Origin: Temnothorax longispinosus
Taxonomy: Eukaryota > Arthropoda > Insecta > Hymenoptera > Formicidae
Reading direction: 5' to 3'
Length of the DNA stretch: 64,000 bases
Assembly (NCBI RefSeq): GCF_030848805.1
Contig: NC_092363.1
Span: forward strand, 12,568,886-12,632,885
Shown here: positions 10,713-22,632 of the stretch, piece after piece
How the letters are laid out: each line of letters starts with the position of its first letter
How positions within the stretch are numbered: the stretch's first letter is position 1
Made by a program: the position numbers and the translations under genes
The notes under the pieces: model-generated
What the model was told of the DNA's origin: nothing
Seen by the model: only the letters and a program-made list of their open reading frames with translations
The model's database searches: none

Positions 10713-12254
10713 ATGAGTAAAACGTTGAAGCAGTACCAGTATTACGTCGAAAAAGAGCGGCGAAATCTACGTATAGCAGCATTATTCGGAATTATTGTCC
10801 AGAGCTTTATTGAAGAAACTTTAAATCGAAAAATTTGAGTGAGGTCTTGGGTGGCTCGAAGAAAACATCATGGTTTTCATCACAATGTCTTTCTAGAATT
10901 GTCTCTAGAAAATCCAAACAAATTTCGCAGGTATTTTTTAATGTATAATAATGGTATTTACTTTTTGAAATAACTGCTTTTACATCTAAACTCAAGTAAT
11001 TTTCTTTTAATCTCATGTCCAGGTACCTTCGAATGGACACAAATACATTCGAATTCATGCTTCAAAAGGTTACTCCTCTAATTCAGAAACAAAACACGCA
11101 CTTGCGCGAATGTATCTCACCTGCTGAAAGGTTGTCAGTTACATTGCGACATTTAGCTACAGGTAATGTATATTTTCATCACAAAAAAATATACCAAAAC
11201 CTTAAGTGACCGATTATGAAATTGAGTTTTGATTTCAGGTGAGACACAGGAGTCTTTATCGCTCAGCTTTCGTCTGGGACAAAGTACCATTTCTGGTATT
11301 ATCAGAGACACCTGCTCTGCTTTGATCAAAGTCCTGCAGGTGGATTATTTGAAGTTACCAAGTAGCGAAGAAGAATGGAAAGTTGTAGCTACGGATTTTG
11401 GAGAGGTGGAATTTTTTTAATTGTATCGGAGCCTTTGATGGGAAGCATGTTCTGATTGATCCATCTCTAAATTCTGGCTCCCTTTATTACAACTATAAAG
11501 ACAGTTACAGTATTGTGCTACTGGCATTGGTAGACGCCCAGCTACATTTCATTTACGTGGATGTAGGCACTAATGGCCGGATTAGTGACTCTGGCATTTG
11601 GAACAAGTCCACTCTGAAAGCTCATATTGACAGCAATTCATTGAAAATCCCTCCTGCAGCATCTTTGCCCGGCACAGAAACTGAATTTCCCTTTGTCATT
11701 GTAGGTGATGAGGGATTTCCGCTATTTATAAATATATACTCATACCTTACCCTGGGTCTTCATGCACTGGACGAGATTTATTACTTATGAGATTTATTAC
11801 TTATGAGATTTATTACGAAAACAGTAGTATTTCAAAATATATAATAATTAGTATAAATTTTCCTTCGAGGCTTTCAAGAGCTCGCAGATGCTCCGAAAAC
11901 ACTTTTGGAGTAATGGGAGCCCGTTTCCAGATATTTCGAAGTCCAATGAGATACGACCCCCACTGTGCAAAGGAGATCATTCTTGCATGCTGTTGCTTAC
12001 ACAATATGCTGCGGTCTCAAGTCGTCGGGCGAGCAATGTACACTCCACCTACCTTCCTCGATAAAGAGGATGTATTTGGAGGCGAAATAAGGTTTGGAGA
12101 TTGGCACAATGAGCCAATACGAGGCATTGTAAACTTTGTTCATCAGGGCGGGAACAGACATTCCAATTCTGCCCTGCAATTGAGAGACATGTGGTGTGCA
12201 TATTTTAATACAGTGGGAGCTGTACCATGGCAAATGAAAATGGTTAATTTCTAA
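10713..12254 (+). pseudogene. PIF/Harbinger transposase (HARBI1-like), decayed
   Basis: The family is a DDE nuclease (DDE_Tnp_4) that works with a separate DNA-binding partner. Exon 1 (10713-10930) has a TGA at 10836 where the family has Trp before VRSWVARRKHHG. GT-AG introns follow at 10931-11022 and 11163-11238, and the frame reads correctly across both (RRYLRMD and LATGETQES). Exon 3 carries NCIGAFDGKHV (first Asp), a GRISDSGIW segment, VGDEGFPL (second Asp) and, after damage, SRARRCSENTFG (Glu). One frameshift lies near 11398. A deletion with three copies of a short GAGATTTATTAC direct repeat near 11775-11815 removes sequence between the second Asp and Glu motifs. Non-functional. Confidence 0.88.
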
Positions 12255-12818
12255 TGGCATAAATATAGACATAGATGTATGCATAAAAATAAACTAATTA
12301 TTAAAATTGTAAAAACTTGGGTAAACTTGTGGTGATATTATTAATGTAGACCTGTATAGATAAAGTGATAATATGAAGGTATGTGATGGTTATATCCACT
12401 GAACCAAATAAAAGTTTAAGTTCTATAATAAGCATATTTATTACAATATACCAACTTCAAATTAGACAATTAATTAATAACATTAATTAAAATTAATTAC
12501 AATAATTACTAAATAATTAAAATTAGTTATAGGAAACAAATACAACTAAAACTACTTTTTATACAACTAAAACTAGTGGCACAAAATGTAAATCATAAAA
12601 CCATTCTTAAAAAATAAATCAAGTTCTGATTATCCGTACAACTAATGCTGCCATTTACAGTCGGCATACAACGAGTTTGTGAGTGTTCTTTTCTTTACAT
12701 TATAAAAATCTATAACATGGATACTAGTCACAGCAAGTCAGGTAAATTCTTTGGCACCATTTTTGGCTAAAATAATGGACAGAATTAAATTGCACATTCT
12801 TAGCTTAACAATCAATAT
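12255..12818. other. AT-rich DNA between the Harbinger transposase and a solo LTR
   Basis: AT-rich, without coding potential; probably the central region of the Harbinger element. Confidence 0.5.
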
Positions 12819-13120
12819 TGTTGCGGCACTGCGCCTTCGCGCTGAGACACCCGTTGCTTCGCTCGCGAGTAGCTTCAAGCCGAAGCGCGTTCCCTGACGA
12901 CGGGATGTATTGATCGGCGAATCAATTGTCAACTGTCAGATTTTGTCTGGAGTTGCTGGACTGTTCGGACGTGTGTCCGCACTGTCTGTTCTGTATCGAG
13001 ATAATAAACGTTGAGATTGTTTGTTTCCTTAAAACCGCGGTGTCTCTTTTATTCCCGCGAGCTTCGAGAGTGCGAGTACGCGAGTGCGAGCGAGTGCTAG
13101 TGCGACGCGGTGAGCGCAAT
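12819..13120. mobile_element. Candidate solo LTR, 302 bp
   Basis: A GC-richer block starting TGTTGCGGCAC and ending GCGCAAT is bordered by AATAT on both sides (12814-12818 and 13121-13125), a 5-bp TSD typical of LTR elements. An AATAAA polyadenylation word occurs inside near 13000. The 3' end does not finish in CA, so the end may be mutated or off by a few bases. Confidence 0.5.
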
Positions 13121-13290
13121 AATATTTTTGGTCATAACTCATGACTGAAATAAAAATACTGTTTTATAGTAATACTAATACTAATTATAACAAAGAATAA
13201 AATTATGTGAACTTAATTTGGCAACCTTTTTGCCACGTACATTCAATGTTTGGAGGGGAAAAAACATGATTTAATATCTAGTAAGAACTA

Positions 13291-14060
13291 TCAAAATCTC
13301 ATTTTCACATTGTTTTCTTTTTCCAAACTTCGAATGCGAGTTGCAACGAGGTAGCCAAATATGTCTGCATTATCTTCTTGAGGAAGAGTAAGAGGCAGTG
13401 GCTGATTGGCTTTTTGCATTAGATTGATTGCTTTTTCCATGATGGCAGTTGATTTATAACGTTTGGTTCCCCTGTTTTCGTACAAATTGTTGCAAAGGGC
13501 AGATGCTGGGCGGGGAGAAGGGAGAAGCACAGGTAAAGTCAAAGGCCGAGAACTGTTGGCGCTTGACGCACTTGGAAGGCTCATTGAGGAAGTACAAGAC
13601 GAATTGGTGGTCGGAGAATTTGTTGTAGCACCTTCACATACAGGTTACAGATCATTGTTTGGATCATCAGGAATTTTCAAAAACATCTGGAAGTAGGAAA
13701 TAAAAATTACATTTATACATGTGTAAATTGTTTACTAAATTACTGACTTCCAAATCATTCACCTGCAGGTTTTCATCATAATAAATAGGTAGCACCAGTT
13801 CTGTATTCATGGCTGTTTGACTTTGGATTACTGGCAAATTTGACGAAGATTCGGCCTGAACACAAGCTTTTTCGAGGAAGAAAAGCTTTTTGTACAAGTG
13901 CCACTTGGGCACATAAATGCCGTCCCCGTCCGCCCCACTGCACTTGTTTTTAGATTCCCTGACCTTCTCATGGTTACTAATAAAAGTCTGTTTAATATTT
14001 TTTCATCTATCTGCAACAGAATCGCCTGCAAACGCACAACCACAATTAAGAAATTTCAAT
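13291..14060 (-). pseudogene. MADF/BESS DNA-binding protein of a Harbinger element
   Basis: The minus strand encodes, in order, a MADF-like segment with IYVPKWHLYKKLFFLEKA, a Ser/Pro-rich linker, and a C-terminal BESS-like segment ending DNADIFGYLVATRIRSLE. Harbinger elements typically pair their transposase with such a Myb/MADF-type protein that binds the termini and imports the nuclease. An intron with GTGAAT donor and TTCCAG acceptor fits at about 13763-13688. The next exon contains an in-frame TAA just after PNNDL. At least one shift disrupts the MADF part. The gene converges on the transposase at 10713-12254, as is common in the family. Confidence 0.78.
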
Positions 14061-14194
14061 GCAAAACAGAGTTCATGATAATGCAAAGTCCTAAATGTAC
14101 CGGTTGTTACTTATTTATAATGGGCAGAAATGCTGCATTGCAATTGCATTATTATATATTTAGTGTGAATAGTATTCATAATCTGACATAACCT

Positions 14195-14582
14195 GAAAAT
14201 GAACTTACTGGTGAAGTTGGGCCCCAAGACCGTCGCGACCTGGTCCTAGGCATTGCTTTTTATGTCGTTTCTTCTATAAATGTCTAGTGTGCAGTCTCAA
14301 AGTATCGGTCGCCGCTCAACTTCCTCAACAAGGTGGAAATCCAACTCGTTAGTAAAAATACTCTTTTTCGGCGCCATCGTGCTCCCTTCAAAATCCTCTT
14401 GTGTTCGCGCCGGCTCCGTACTGGGCGTTGATTGGCTGATCCTGTCGCGAAAAATAGACTTCAGCCTAAACGGCAGCAGCGAACAACAACTGCGAGCTGT
14501 TGCGCTCTAATTGGTCGACGCACGATATCAACAGCAACAGCGACCGCAACCGCCAACAGCAATCGCTAGTGTGATACGGCCT
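14195..14582. mobile_element. Right end of the Harbinger element
   Basis: GC-richer non-coding sequence that ends, read inward from the right, with GGCCGTATCACACTAGCG followed by tandem-like CTGTTG/CGGTTG words, then TTA outside it (14583 on). The outer TTA fits the 3-bp target of Harbinger elements. A matching left terminus was not found, so the left end may be lost. Confidence 0.45.
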
Positions 14583-14599
14583 TAACACTATCTGTGTAT

Positions 14600-15119
14600 C
14601 TGAGATTAATTTGACAAAAATGCTAGATCCTGGTAAATGGTAGACTTGCTAGACAAAAAACCCTTCTCTCTGCTCAATCCTATGATCCTAACTTACATAC
14701 CTCCTCCGGACAAAACTCCATCGTTAATTGACCTAGCTATAGGATTCGCACGTATTGTCCCAATTTCGGAAATCCGAGTCTTCCGGGATACTCTGAGCAG
14801 CGACCACTGCCCGATTCAGATCATTCTTAGTCGCAAGGTCAAAACAAGATCCGTCTTTTCCTTTAAATGCAAGTTTACTCGTCAACAATTTAATAACTTC
14901 ATCAAAACTCTGGAGAACAACTCAGCAAATATCCAAAGAAGAATCCTTAATTGGGGTGATAATGAGCCCTTACAACAATATAAAGTCTTTACCGAATCCT
15001 TGCAAGACGTGATTAACCTCTTTACACCTCCAGTTAGAGGTTCAAGAAATTTGAATTTGAAAGTGGCGTGTAAGAACTATCGCAAAATGCCTACAATTGA
15101 GAACTACCAAATATACCAT
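14600..15119 (+). pseudogene. LINE endonuclease and linker (I/R1-type)
   Basis: The frame from 14637 shows the end of an apurinic-type endonuclease domain: TPSLIDLAIGFA and, downstream, SDHCPIQI, the usual final motif with catalytic His. A linker follows. The N-terminal half of the endonuclease is missing. The frame stops at 15120 only because a solo LTR is inserted; the coding continues at 15782 on its other side. Confidence 0.85.
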
Positions 15120-15777
15120 TGAGACAAGACTTTTCAATACTAAGCCTTTCACCCGACGCGGCTTGGGTCGAAGCTGTCGGGGCTCAAAGAAATTAGCCAG
15201 TGTGTTGGGCGCTAGTCAATTTTCCCGAAATTGACAAAGTTCTGCGTTTTACGATAAATTCAATAAGATGGTCCGATTGGGCGACCCAGGAAAATGAAAC
15301 AGGAGATACCAAGAAGGAGGCAATTAGCGGAACTGTAGACTACTACTCACGTATTGACAGATTAATATCCTTTATTTTGACTAGCAGTCAACTCTCGGAG
15401 ATCGACTCTCCGTGTGATCACAATTCTCAGATCGTTCACAATTCTCGACGACGTTAACGATTTTACAGAGGAATAGACAAATTAACACGTTCGCACGATG
15501 CTCACACAGAGAGTGAGTACGGTCCCGTTCTCGCCGGCGGCCTCCCGTGGTCCGGGAGAGAGGGGAGAGTTGCCACACGCACGGCCGACGCTCATTGGCC
15601 GTTGGGCGCTATGTCACTACCGGCGCAGCCGTCGGGGTCTGTTCGGTAGTTCGGCTTAACAGAGCGATCCTATTGGATCCAGCGCTAAATTTTGATTTCA
15701 ATTGAATATCGCCTTATTTTAACGCGGATCCCGAGAGTTTAGTCTGCGAAACGTTAAGGTCGGAATCTCCTGTCACA
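15120..15777. mobile_element. Solo LTR inserted in a LINE
   Basis: The insertion begins TGAGACAAGAC and ends CTGTCACA, i.e. TG...CA as in LTRs, and is bordered by CCAT on both sides (15116-15119, 15778-15781). Removing it and one CCAT restores the LINE reading frame, which is independent proof of the boundaries. It has no coding capacity. The word TGTTGGGCGC inside (15203) resembles a motif seen in the GC-rich block at 47739. Confidence 0.82.
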
Positions 15778-16508
15778 CCATGAACAAGTGATAGAAACAA
15801 GAAAAGTTTTGAGAAAAGCTAAGCAGGAAGGATGGAAGAACTACTGTTTCTCGCTTGATCATTTGACTAAAACCAGTAAATGGAAAATGATAAAGAGATA
15901 CAGAAATCGCAAACTCGCCACTGGTAACACTGATGTTTCTCCAGACAATAGTGTTATTGAGGACACAATCGCCAACATATGCTTCCCCTCCTGTTCAAAT
16001 TCTTCAGTCCAAATACCTGGTAATCATTTTAGGAAAAACCAAACTCTATTGTGGCTTGATAACCCCTTTATATATAAAAAGTTTCATATCGCACTCAACT
16101 CCTCTCACGGAAAATCCAGCCCTGGAATAGATCGTTTTGATTACAAAATTCTTAAAGCTTTCCCGTTGTCTTTAAAGAAACTTCTAAGGATTCTCAATAG
16201 CCTATTTGTGGAAGGGTGTTTTCTTGAGACATGGCTTTATTCATTAGTATATTTAATCCCGAAACCTCATGGCAAAGGTGTACGTCCCATTGCTCTCACT
16301 TCATGCATTTCAAAAATCCTTGAGAAAATGATACTAAATAGAATTCACTGGGCTATAGAATCACGTAGTACGGACAACACACTTGTACCTGACCAATAAT
16401 TCGGGTTTTGCAGATTTCGTTCCTGTTCAGACAATCTCACTATTTTCACCTCGGAAGTCCACCGGAACTTCATCAAGGGTCGTCCCACGGCGGCAGTTTT
16501 CATCGATA
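15778..16508 (+). pseudogene. LINE reverse transcriptase, first part
   Basis: This continues the LINE at 14600-15119. It holds VLRKAKQEGWKNYC, then SSPGIDRFDYKIL (RT motif 1), LVYLIPKPHGKG, VRPIALTSCISKILEKMI (motif 2) and, after an in-frame TAA at about 16397, FGFCRFRSCSDNL and FIDIKG (motif A, where the first catalytic Asp lies). It is cut at 16509 by a TTAA-flanked element and resumes at 18701 with AAFDNVIPEIL. Confidence 0.87.
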
Positions 16509-16836
16509 TTAAGGGGCTGCTGGAGTGACGGCCGAACTTCACCGCCGTAGAGTTAGCAGACAAATTGAATATTTTTGAATTATTCTTTTTCATATAATTT
16601 GGGAATCATTTAGGGAAGTTTAGGAAAATTGTTTAAACATTTGGGTAATAATATTTTTCTGTTATTAACAAAATTTTTTCGAGCGTCAAGTTAGCAGATA
16701 GCGATTATGTTTAATGTTTACGATGAATGGAATCGATTGGAAATCATTTAGGGATGACATCTTTATTGTAATTTTAATTTAGGAAAAGTCGCTTTTTTGT
16801 AATTTAAATAAATCTTTGTATTAAAAATAAAAATAA

Positions 16837-16909
16837 GTCTGTTCTTTTTCGCTGCACTTCTGCACTAGTGCAACAAGTTAACTTATTGCTGCAGCAAAAA
16901 AGAACAGAC
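16837..16909. repeat. Imperfect hairpin
   Basis: GTCTGTTCTTTTT near the left end pairs with AAAAAAGAACAGAC at the right end, and GCTGCA pairs with TGCAGC. It lies just inside the left arm of the long-TIR element. Confidence 0.7.
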
Positions 16910-17390
16910 CATTATCGGTAGTAGTGTGAAAATTACATATTTTTCGGAGGAGCAGCGAGTAAAACTATGTTGATAAAAGGAACGCATTTGAATTAATTTA
17001 TCCTATATATAAAAATTAATTTTTATCTTTACTTTACTCAGTGTTTTCAATTAAGTGATACAAGTTTGATCGCATTAAAAGCGCTTTATGGGAAACACAT
17101 ATTCAACCAAAAGTGGATTTTGAATGTTTGAAATTATTAATATAAATAATACATTAATGATATAAATATTATAAAATTTATCCTGTTCAACGTTATTTTA
17201 GCTTTAAAGCACAAGATTCGTTGCCCTAATTTAATCAATCAAGTGCTTAATTGATTTGAAGTCTATAGTAATCCAGCACAGAGTTTATGAGGTCATTAAT
17301 TGCTTTTAGTGCAATCAAATTTGTATCACTCGAAAAAGAGAAAACGCTATTGTTTCGTATAATCCTAAATAGAAAAAATAACTAATAGTA

Positions 17391-17466
17391 CCCAGCAAAC
17401 ACAGAATACACCGAGTGCGTAATTTGATAGCAAATTACGCACTCGGTGTATTCTGTGTTGGCTGGG
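17391..17466. mobile_element. 76-bp near-perfect palindromic MITE
   Basis: CCCAGCAAACACAGAATACA on the left is mirrored on the right as TGTATTCTGTGTTGGCTGGG with a loop of only a few bases. TA flanks both ends (17389-17390 and 17467-17468). The first ten bases match the terminus of the 962-bp element at 23653. Confidence 0.8.
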
Positions 17467-17502
17467 TAGTTAATTAGTAGTAGTTAATTTAACTATAATG
17501 TA

Positions 17503-17504
<2 letters not shown>

Positions 17505-17534
<30 letters not shown>

Positions 17535-17640
17535 CGTTATCGTTATCGTTATCGTTATCGTTATCGTTATCGTTATCGTTATAGTTATCGTTATCGTTAT
17601 CGTTATCGTTATCGTTATCATTATCATTATCATTACCAAA
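17505..17640. repeat. TTATCG/TTATCA hexamer microsatellite
   Basis: About twenty tandem copies of TTATC[GA]; the long open frames here are translation artefacts (Asp-Asn repeats). Confidence 0.95.
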
Positions 17641-18700
17641 ATCATTATTATTATTATCATCAGAATAATAAATATTTTTATTATTAAACACAATAATGAT
17701 TCCCATACTTCCGTCTTTTAGTAAATATTGAAAACTATATTGTTTTATTGTAATAATAATAATTATTATTATAATTATTATCAGAATAATGAATATTATT
17801 ATATTTTTTATGCAAAAAAGCTATTTCATGTTTAATCTGTATACATAGGTATACACTGTTGATAATATAAATAATACAAAGATGCATGAGACTTAATGCA
17901 TTTTTTATTTTTGTTTTTAATATAAAAATTTATTTAAATTACAAAAAAGCGACTTTTCCCAAATAAAAATTATAATAAAAATGTCATCCCCAAATGATTT
18001 CCAATCGATTCCATTTATAGTAAACATAAAACATAGTCACTATCTGCTAACTTGACGCTCGATAAAATTTTGTTAATAACAGAAAAATATTATTACCCAA
18101 ATGTTTAAACAATTTTCCTAAACTTCCCTAAATAATTTCCAAATTATATGAAAAAGAATAATTCAAAAATATTCAATTTGTCTGCTAACTCTACGGCGCG
18201 GCGGTCCGAACTTCCTCGATGTCGATAATGTCAACATTTCTAATTTTGTTTTTCCTATATCTGTCTTTGTCTAACGAAATGACATCTGTCTTTGTTCGAT
18301 CGCTGCGCCATCTCTTTTACTGCTCTGCTTACTAGCCTGCGTGTATATTTTTGTGGAAAATATACACGATTTCTTCGAAGCCCAAATTTTTTTTTCCAGG
18401 TTTTTAATCTCAATTTCAACGGTACGTTATTGTTTGTGCACGTTGCACGTATTCTGAAGAGTGGGAACATTTCATTTTGTACATATAATCTATAGAACTG
18501 TTCATATTAGAAAACATGGTTATGAAGTGATAGCATTTTTACATTTTTTTTCAATTATCACTAATTTTTTAAATTCCCACTCTTTATTAGTACCTACACT
18601 TTACTCCTGTAAAAGTATTTTGCGATCTATAAAGCCGTTTCAAAGAACAAGCCCTGACTGTTTTTGTCGGTAATTGTAGCCTGTCCAGGATCCCTGTTAA

Positions 18701-19950
18701 GGCAGCCTTCGATAACGTTATTCCTGAGATTTTGATCAAAAACTTAGTTGATGCCAACTTTCCTAAAAATATATATGTACATTTGTTCAAAATTTAATCT
18801 CTCAAAGAAACGTTCAATTCGTTCCGGACGGTAAACCCAACCTATCTAGATTTTCCCGTAAAGGTACTCCGCAGGGCTCGGTCCTCAGCCCTACGTTATT
18901 CAACTTTTATCTTAGAATAATTAGAAATAAATTACATCGTTACACTAAGATACTACAATTTTCGGATGACATCGTCATCTATGCATTGGATTCCAGCCTT
19001 AGTAAGTCTCTCAGTTCGTTGGAAAAATCTTTGGCTAGTATTAGGGAATATTTGAGAAATCGAGGTCTTGAGATATCTCCCACTAATTGTAAGTCACAAA
19101 TAATGATCTTTTCAAAAAGCGCTCCGGCCAACCTTAGACATCATCACATCAAGCTGGGTGATAATATCATCAGGCCTGCGGAGAGTGAGGTTTTTAGGTG
19201 TGGTATTGGATTCCAAGTTAACGGGAAAGCCCCATATGGACCATATCATTTGCAAAACCAGGAAAATTGTCAACATTATATCTTTTTTGAGAGAGGTATG
19301 GTGGGGCTTACACCCACAATTACTTCTCAATGTATACCGTGCCATTCTGAGGGGCTCAATTGAATATGCCTCCCATATATTTGCACTTAAATGCAACCCC
19401 AAATTTCACCGATTAGAAATAATACAAAATAAGGCCATCAGAGCTTGTCTAGGGTATAGAATTTACATCCCTATAAATACCATGTTGGCAGAAACCAAGG
19501 AACGCCCCTTGAAATTACGACTGAGATACTTAGCTTCCAAATATCTGTTTAAAATCCTATCAATCACTGACCACCCCGTAAGCAAAGTACTGTATCAAAT
19601 TTCAGACGCTATTCATGATAACGTCGAGGTAACTGAGAGTATCATTTGAGACTTCCCTCTGATTAATCTCTTCCAATAAGCCAGTTCATACTCGCTTCAC
19701 CTCCACCAATCACTCTATTCTACTCCATTCCAACTCTTACCAATCCACCCTTTTTCCCCACCTCACTACTACCCGAGAGCCGATTTTATTAGTATTTTTA
19801 AAAGAGTTCCCAGATCTTCCGTACAAAATATATTTGATCAAGCTTTCGGTCCAATTATGAAAGATTCCATTGTTTTCTACACGGACGGGTCTAAGCTTGG
19901 AGCGGACTGTCACGTTGGTTCCGCGTGTACTCACCGCAACTACAATTAAG
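18701..19950 (+). pseudogene. LINE reverse transcriptase (second part) and RNase H start
   Basis: The frame resumes with AAFDNVIPEIL. After a stop and shifts it shows GTPQGSVLSPTLFNFYL (motif B), FSDDIVIYA (motif C; Ser in place of the usual Ala), the thumb region FLGVVLDSKLTG, and YRAILRGSIEYAS. Near 19858 FYTDGSKLGA is the first motif of an RNase H domain. RNase H ends at about 19950, where an LTR-like block begins. With the parts at 14600 and 15778 this makes one EN-RT-RNase H element of the I/R1 group on the plus strand, inactivated by several shifts. Confidence 0.87.
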
Positions 19951-19962
19951 CCTTAAGTACAA

Positions 19963-20576
19963 TGTTACGTCCCGTTTGCAATCGGAACGTCGGAACGTCG
20001 TGGGTTTACGTGAATCGAAATGTTAAAGCCTTTGAAATATTCTAAGGCAAACTCGAAGGTAAGTTAGACTCATGATGTGTTTCTTTTAAATTTTGACCCG
20101 CGCTACACTCTCTAAGGATGAGACGAATTTACCGTGTTAATGTTTCTGTCTGAAAAATTCTAGGTTTTGAGCGCGTTTCGACAGCCGGGGCTGGTTGAGA
20201 CGAATTGGGGACGCCCTGAACGTTCGGCGATCGCGGCTAAGTTCCGTCGCGCTCTCGCGGCTAAGTGCTCGTTCGGCGATCGCTAAGTGTTTCACAGTTC
20301 GCGATGCTCTCAACTAGATGCGAATACAATCGTGCCTGATGGAGATCGAACGTTAATTGCCAGCTCCCGGCTTCGCAGGGCCGATATTTATACTCCCAGT
20401 TCGGTGGCGTCCCGGGGTAAGGGACCGCAGGGCTCACGCGGATGCGCGAAATTATCACGGGAGAGCGCGGGAGAGCGCGTGTTTATTCGAGAGCGTTGCG
20501 TACCGGTCTAGACTGTCGAGTGATCGTTCAATAAACGAATATATTGAATTATCCGCTAGTTATTCCTTCAGCTTCT
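19963..20576. mobile_element. Candidate LTR, 614 bp, in LINE RNase H
   Basis: A GC-rich block starting TGTTACGTCCCG, a frequent start in Gypsy-type LTRs, interrupts the RNase H sequence. TACAA is found at 19958-19962 and again at 20577-20581. A polyadenylation word CAATAAACG lies near 20529. The block does not end in CA and LINE coding was not recognised beyond it, so the right boundary is less sure than the left. Confidence 0.5.
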
Positions 20577-20705
20577 TACAAATATATTTCATACTTTTAC
20601 ACTTATTGTTTTCTATAAAGGAGACTTGAGTCGTAGCAATATCGCAATCACTCCACGTCGTTCGTTTGTTTAAACAAATTTTGTGTGCCGAACCGAAGGT
20701 AGGGT

Positions 20706-20890
20706 CACAGTATATACAGTAGCGCAACTCTCTGTCGGCGCCTTTGATGTTAGTGTTGTCCAAAATGGAGTGCGCATGCGCGAAATAAGTAAGCGCCCAC
20801 TAACACCATCTGAACGTCTTTCTCTAAACTTCTTTCTCAGTTGCTCTTCCTTTCTCCGCTCTCACTCCGCTTTTACATGAAATTAATCTG
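20706..20890 (+). mobile_element. Isolated terminal repeat of the 42-kb P/THAP element family
   Basis: It starts CACAGTATATACAGTAGCGC and continues AAAATGGAGTGCGCATGCGC, AGTAAGCGCCCACTAAC. The same order occurs at 42067-42230 (plus) and reversed at 52578-52268. Only one terminus is present; the element body is missing or was replaced by the Merlin element that begins at about 20917. Confidence 0.85.
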
Positions 20891-21246
20891 ATTTTAATAA
20901 AAATAATGAAGATAAAGGTAAATCTGAAAAATAGTGGCCTCCTCACCGATTTCGTTGAACTTAGGCTTAATCGACGCGTTTTTGCACAAAACGACCGAAT
21001 CTGGCAGAAAAAAGTGTCGCTCTGCCCCGCGAAGCGAGATATTAACAGTTAAAGTTGACAGGAATCAGGTTATGAGACCTGTCATACCGACGAGCTGTAG
21101 CGACTACAAACATGCCCTGCGGCCATATGCGCATGCTCAGTGGCCGCACGCGCATGCAGCGTGACAACTGTTTGGTTGGTAAGTCAGAAGTGTAACATAA
21201 TTCGAAATGATATTTTTTTGTTTTATCATAAGTTATCGTGTCAAAA

Positions 21247-22617
21247 TGCAGCAGCACGAGTTTTTGGCAGTGACTCACGATAAAGACAAATTAATAAATT
21301 ATTTAATAGAACATAATGTGATAAGCAACGGAATATATTGTCCGAAGTGCAATAATAAATTAAAGTTAAAGAGAGATAATTTCTCATTTCGTTGTCGGAA
21401 AGTATTATATGAGAAAAATAAACATAAAAAATATGTGAAGAAACAATGCACATTTAAATGAAGTGTTAGATTTGATACATGGTTCAGCAAATCTAACTTA
21501 AGCCTGGAAACAATATGCAGGATGACTGCATATTTTATTATGTTAAGACCTCCGAGACTTATGTTTATGTGCACAGAGTTACAATTTTCTCAGCACTCGG
21601 TTGTTGACTGGATTTCTTTTTGCCGAGAAGTATCATTTAATATACTTAATACAATGAATATATGTTCAATAGATATATATTTATAGAATTTGTTATGTTG
21701 ATTTGTTATAATAGGTTTGCATATATTGAGCCGAAAAGAACTCAACGAAACTTGGAGGGCCCAATATAATCGTCGAAATAGACGAAGCAAAAATCGGCAA
21801 AAGAAAGTACAATCGTGGCCGAAAAATCGAGGGAAAGTGGATCTTCGGTGATTACGAACGTGGTACAAAAAATCATGCGTGTGGTCGCCACGCGCGTTAG
21901 AAATGAAACTTCTGAAGGCAAGGCTTTGCCATAACTTTTCTAAAATTAATACAAAAATAATGCAACGGAATTAGTCACTCCAAGCCGCCCGCAACTCGAA
22001 AATATAGTGTTATACGCAGTTCTCACTATATCCGTCTTGCCAGTGCCGTACGCCTGATCGAATTTTCGTGACGCGTTTTCGAGTCGCAAAATCGAATTTA
22101 CCTACTTACCGATCCAAAAGGAGTTTCACTTTGTACGCCTGTTGGTCGAATTTTCGTGACACTATTTCGTGACGTTTTTTCGTGTCGCACAATCGAACTT
22201 ACTACCGTACCAATTAAAGAAGTTTCATTTCGTACGCCAATTGGTCGAAAATTTTCGTTACACTTTTCGTGTCGCATAATCGAACTTACTACCGTGCCAG
22301 AAGAAGAACCGTCTCGCCAACGCCGTACGCCTATTGGTCGAATTTTCGTTACATTTTCCGTGTCGCACAATCGAACTTACTACCGTACCAAAGAAGTTTC
22401 ACTTCCGTTACACTTTTTCGTGTCGCAAATCGAATTCACTACCGTGCCTAAAGAAGTTTCACTTCAAAAAAATTTTATTGTGCCAGTGCAAGAGCCTACA
22501 CTCAGCATATTGAACGTGTTTGGAGAGAAGTAAGGGCTAATATCCCACGGTATGAAACGCGTTCTTCGCATTTAGTGGGATATTTAGCTGAATATCTCTT
22601 CAAACGCGTTCATGCTT
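21247..22617 (+). pseudogene. Merlin (ISXO2-like) transposase, broken
   Basis: The N-terminal part from 21247 has a zinc-ribbon pattern (CPKC ... FRCRK) and, after an in-frame TGA at 21459, FDTWFSKSNLSLETI and SVVDWISFCREV. At about 21745-21870 come GGPNIIVEIDEAKIGKRKYN, with the expected first catalytic Asp, and GKWIFGDYERGT. The central part is lost. At 22490-22617 the C-terminal motif YTQHIERVWREVRANIP and HLVGYLAEYLF can be read. The gap is filled by ~95-bp tandem repeats. Non-functional. Confidence 0.85.
22045..22460. repeat. ~95-bp imperfect tandem repeat
   Basis: Four to five copies share CGCCTNTTGGTCGAATTTTC, GTGTCGCACAATCGAACTTA and AAGAAGTTTCA, at spacings of 90-100 bases. They sit where the middle of the Merlin transposase should be. 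Confidence 0.85.
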
Positions 22618-22632
22618 ATGAAGATCGCTTAA

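Larger units (their letters stand above)
16541..18205. mobile_element. Long-TIR element with 9-bp TSD (MULE-like)
   Basis: Inverted arms of about 300 bp (16541-16838 and 17905-18205) start ACCGCCGTAGAGTTAGC and ACCGCCGCGCCGTAGAG. CCGAACTTC lies on both sides (16532-16540 and 18206-18214), a 9-bp TSD as in Mutator-like elements. The core has no transposase frame but contains a 76-bp hairpin and a hexanucleotide microsatellite. It is therefore non-autonomous. Foldback-type elements are an alternative class. Confidence 0.82.
16513..18696. mobile_element. TTAA-flanked transposon in LINE RT
   Basis: The insertion begins GGGGCTGCTGGAGTGAC and ends CTGTCCAGGATCCCTG, with TTAA at 16509-16512 and 18697-18700. 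The empty site is recoverable because the LINE motif FIDIK-AAFDN reads straight across. The reverse complement of its right end (CAGGGATCCTGGACAGG) resembles the left end of a related copy at 22633 (GGGGATCCTGCAGTGAC). TTAA targeting is the hallmark of piggyBac-type elements. There is no transposase gene. A second transposon is nested at 16541-18205. Confidence 0.82.

Noticed and set aside
17391..17466. Palindrome considered as a microRNA precursor or terminator
   Set aside because: TA duplications and matching ends with another transposon make a MITE the simpler reading.
17470..17706. Asp-Asn repeat frame
   Set aside because: Translation of the TTATCG hexamer array.
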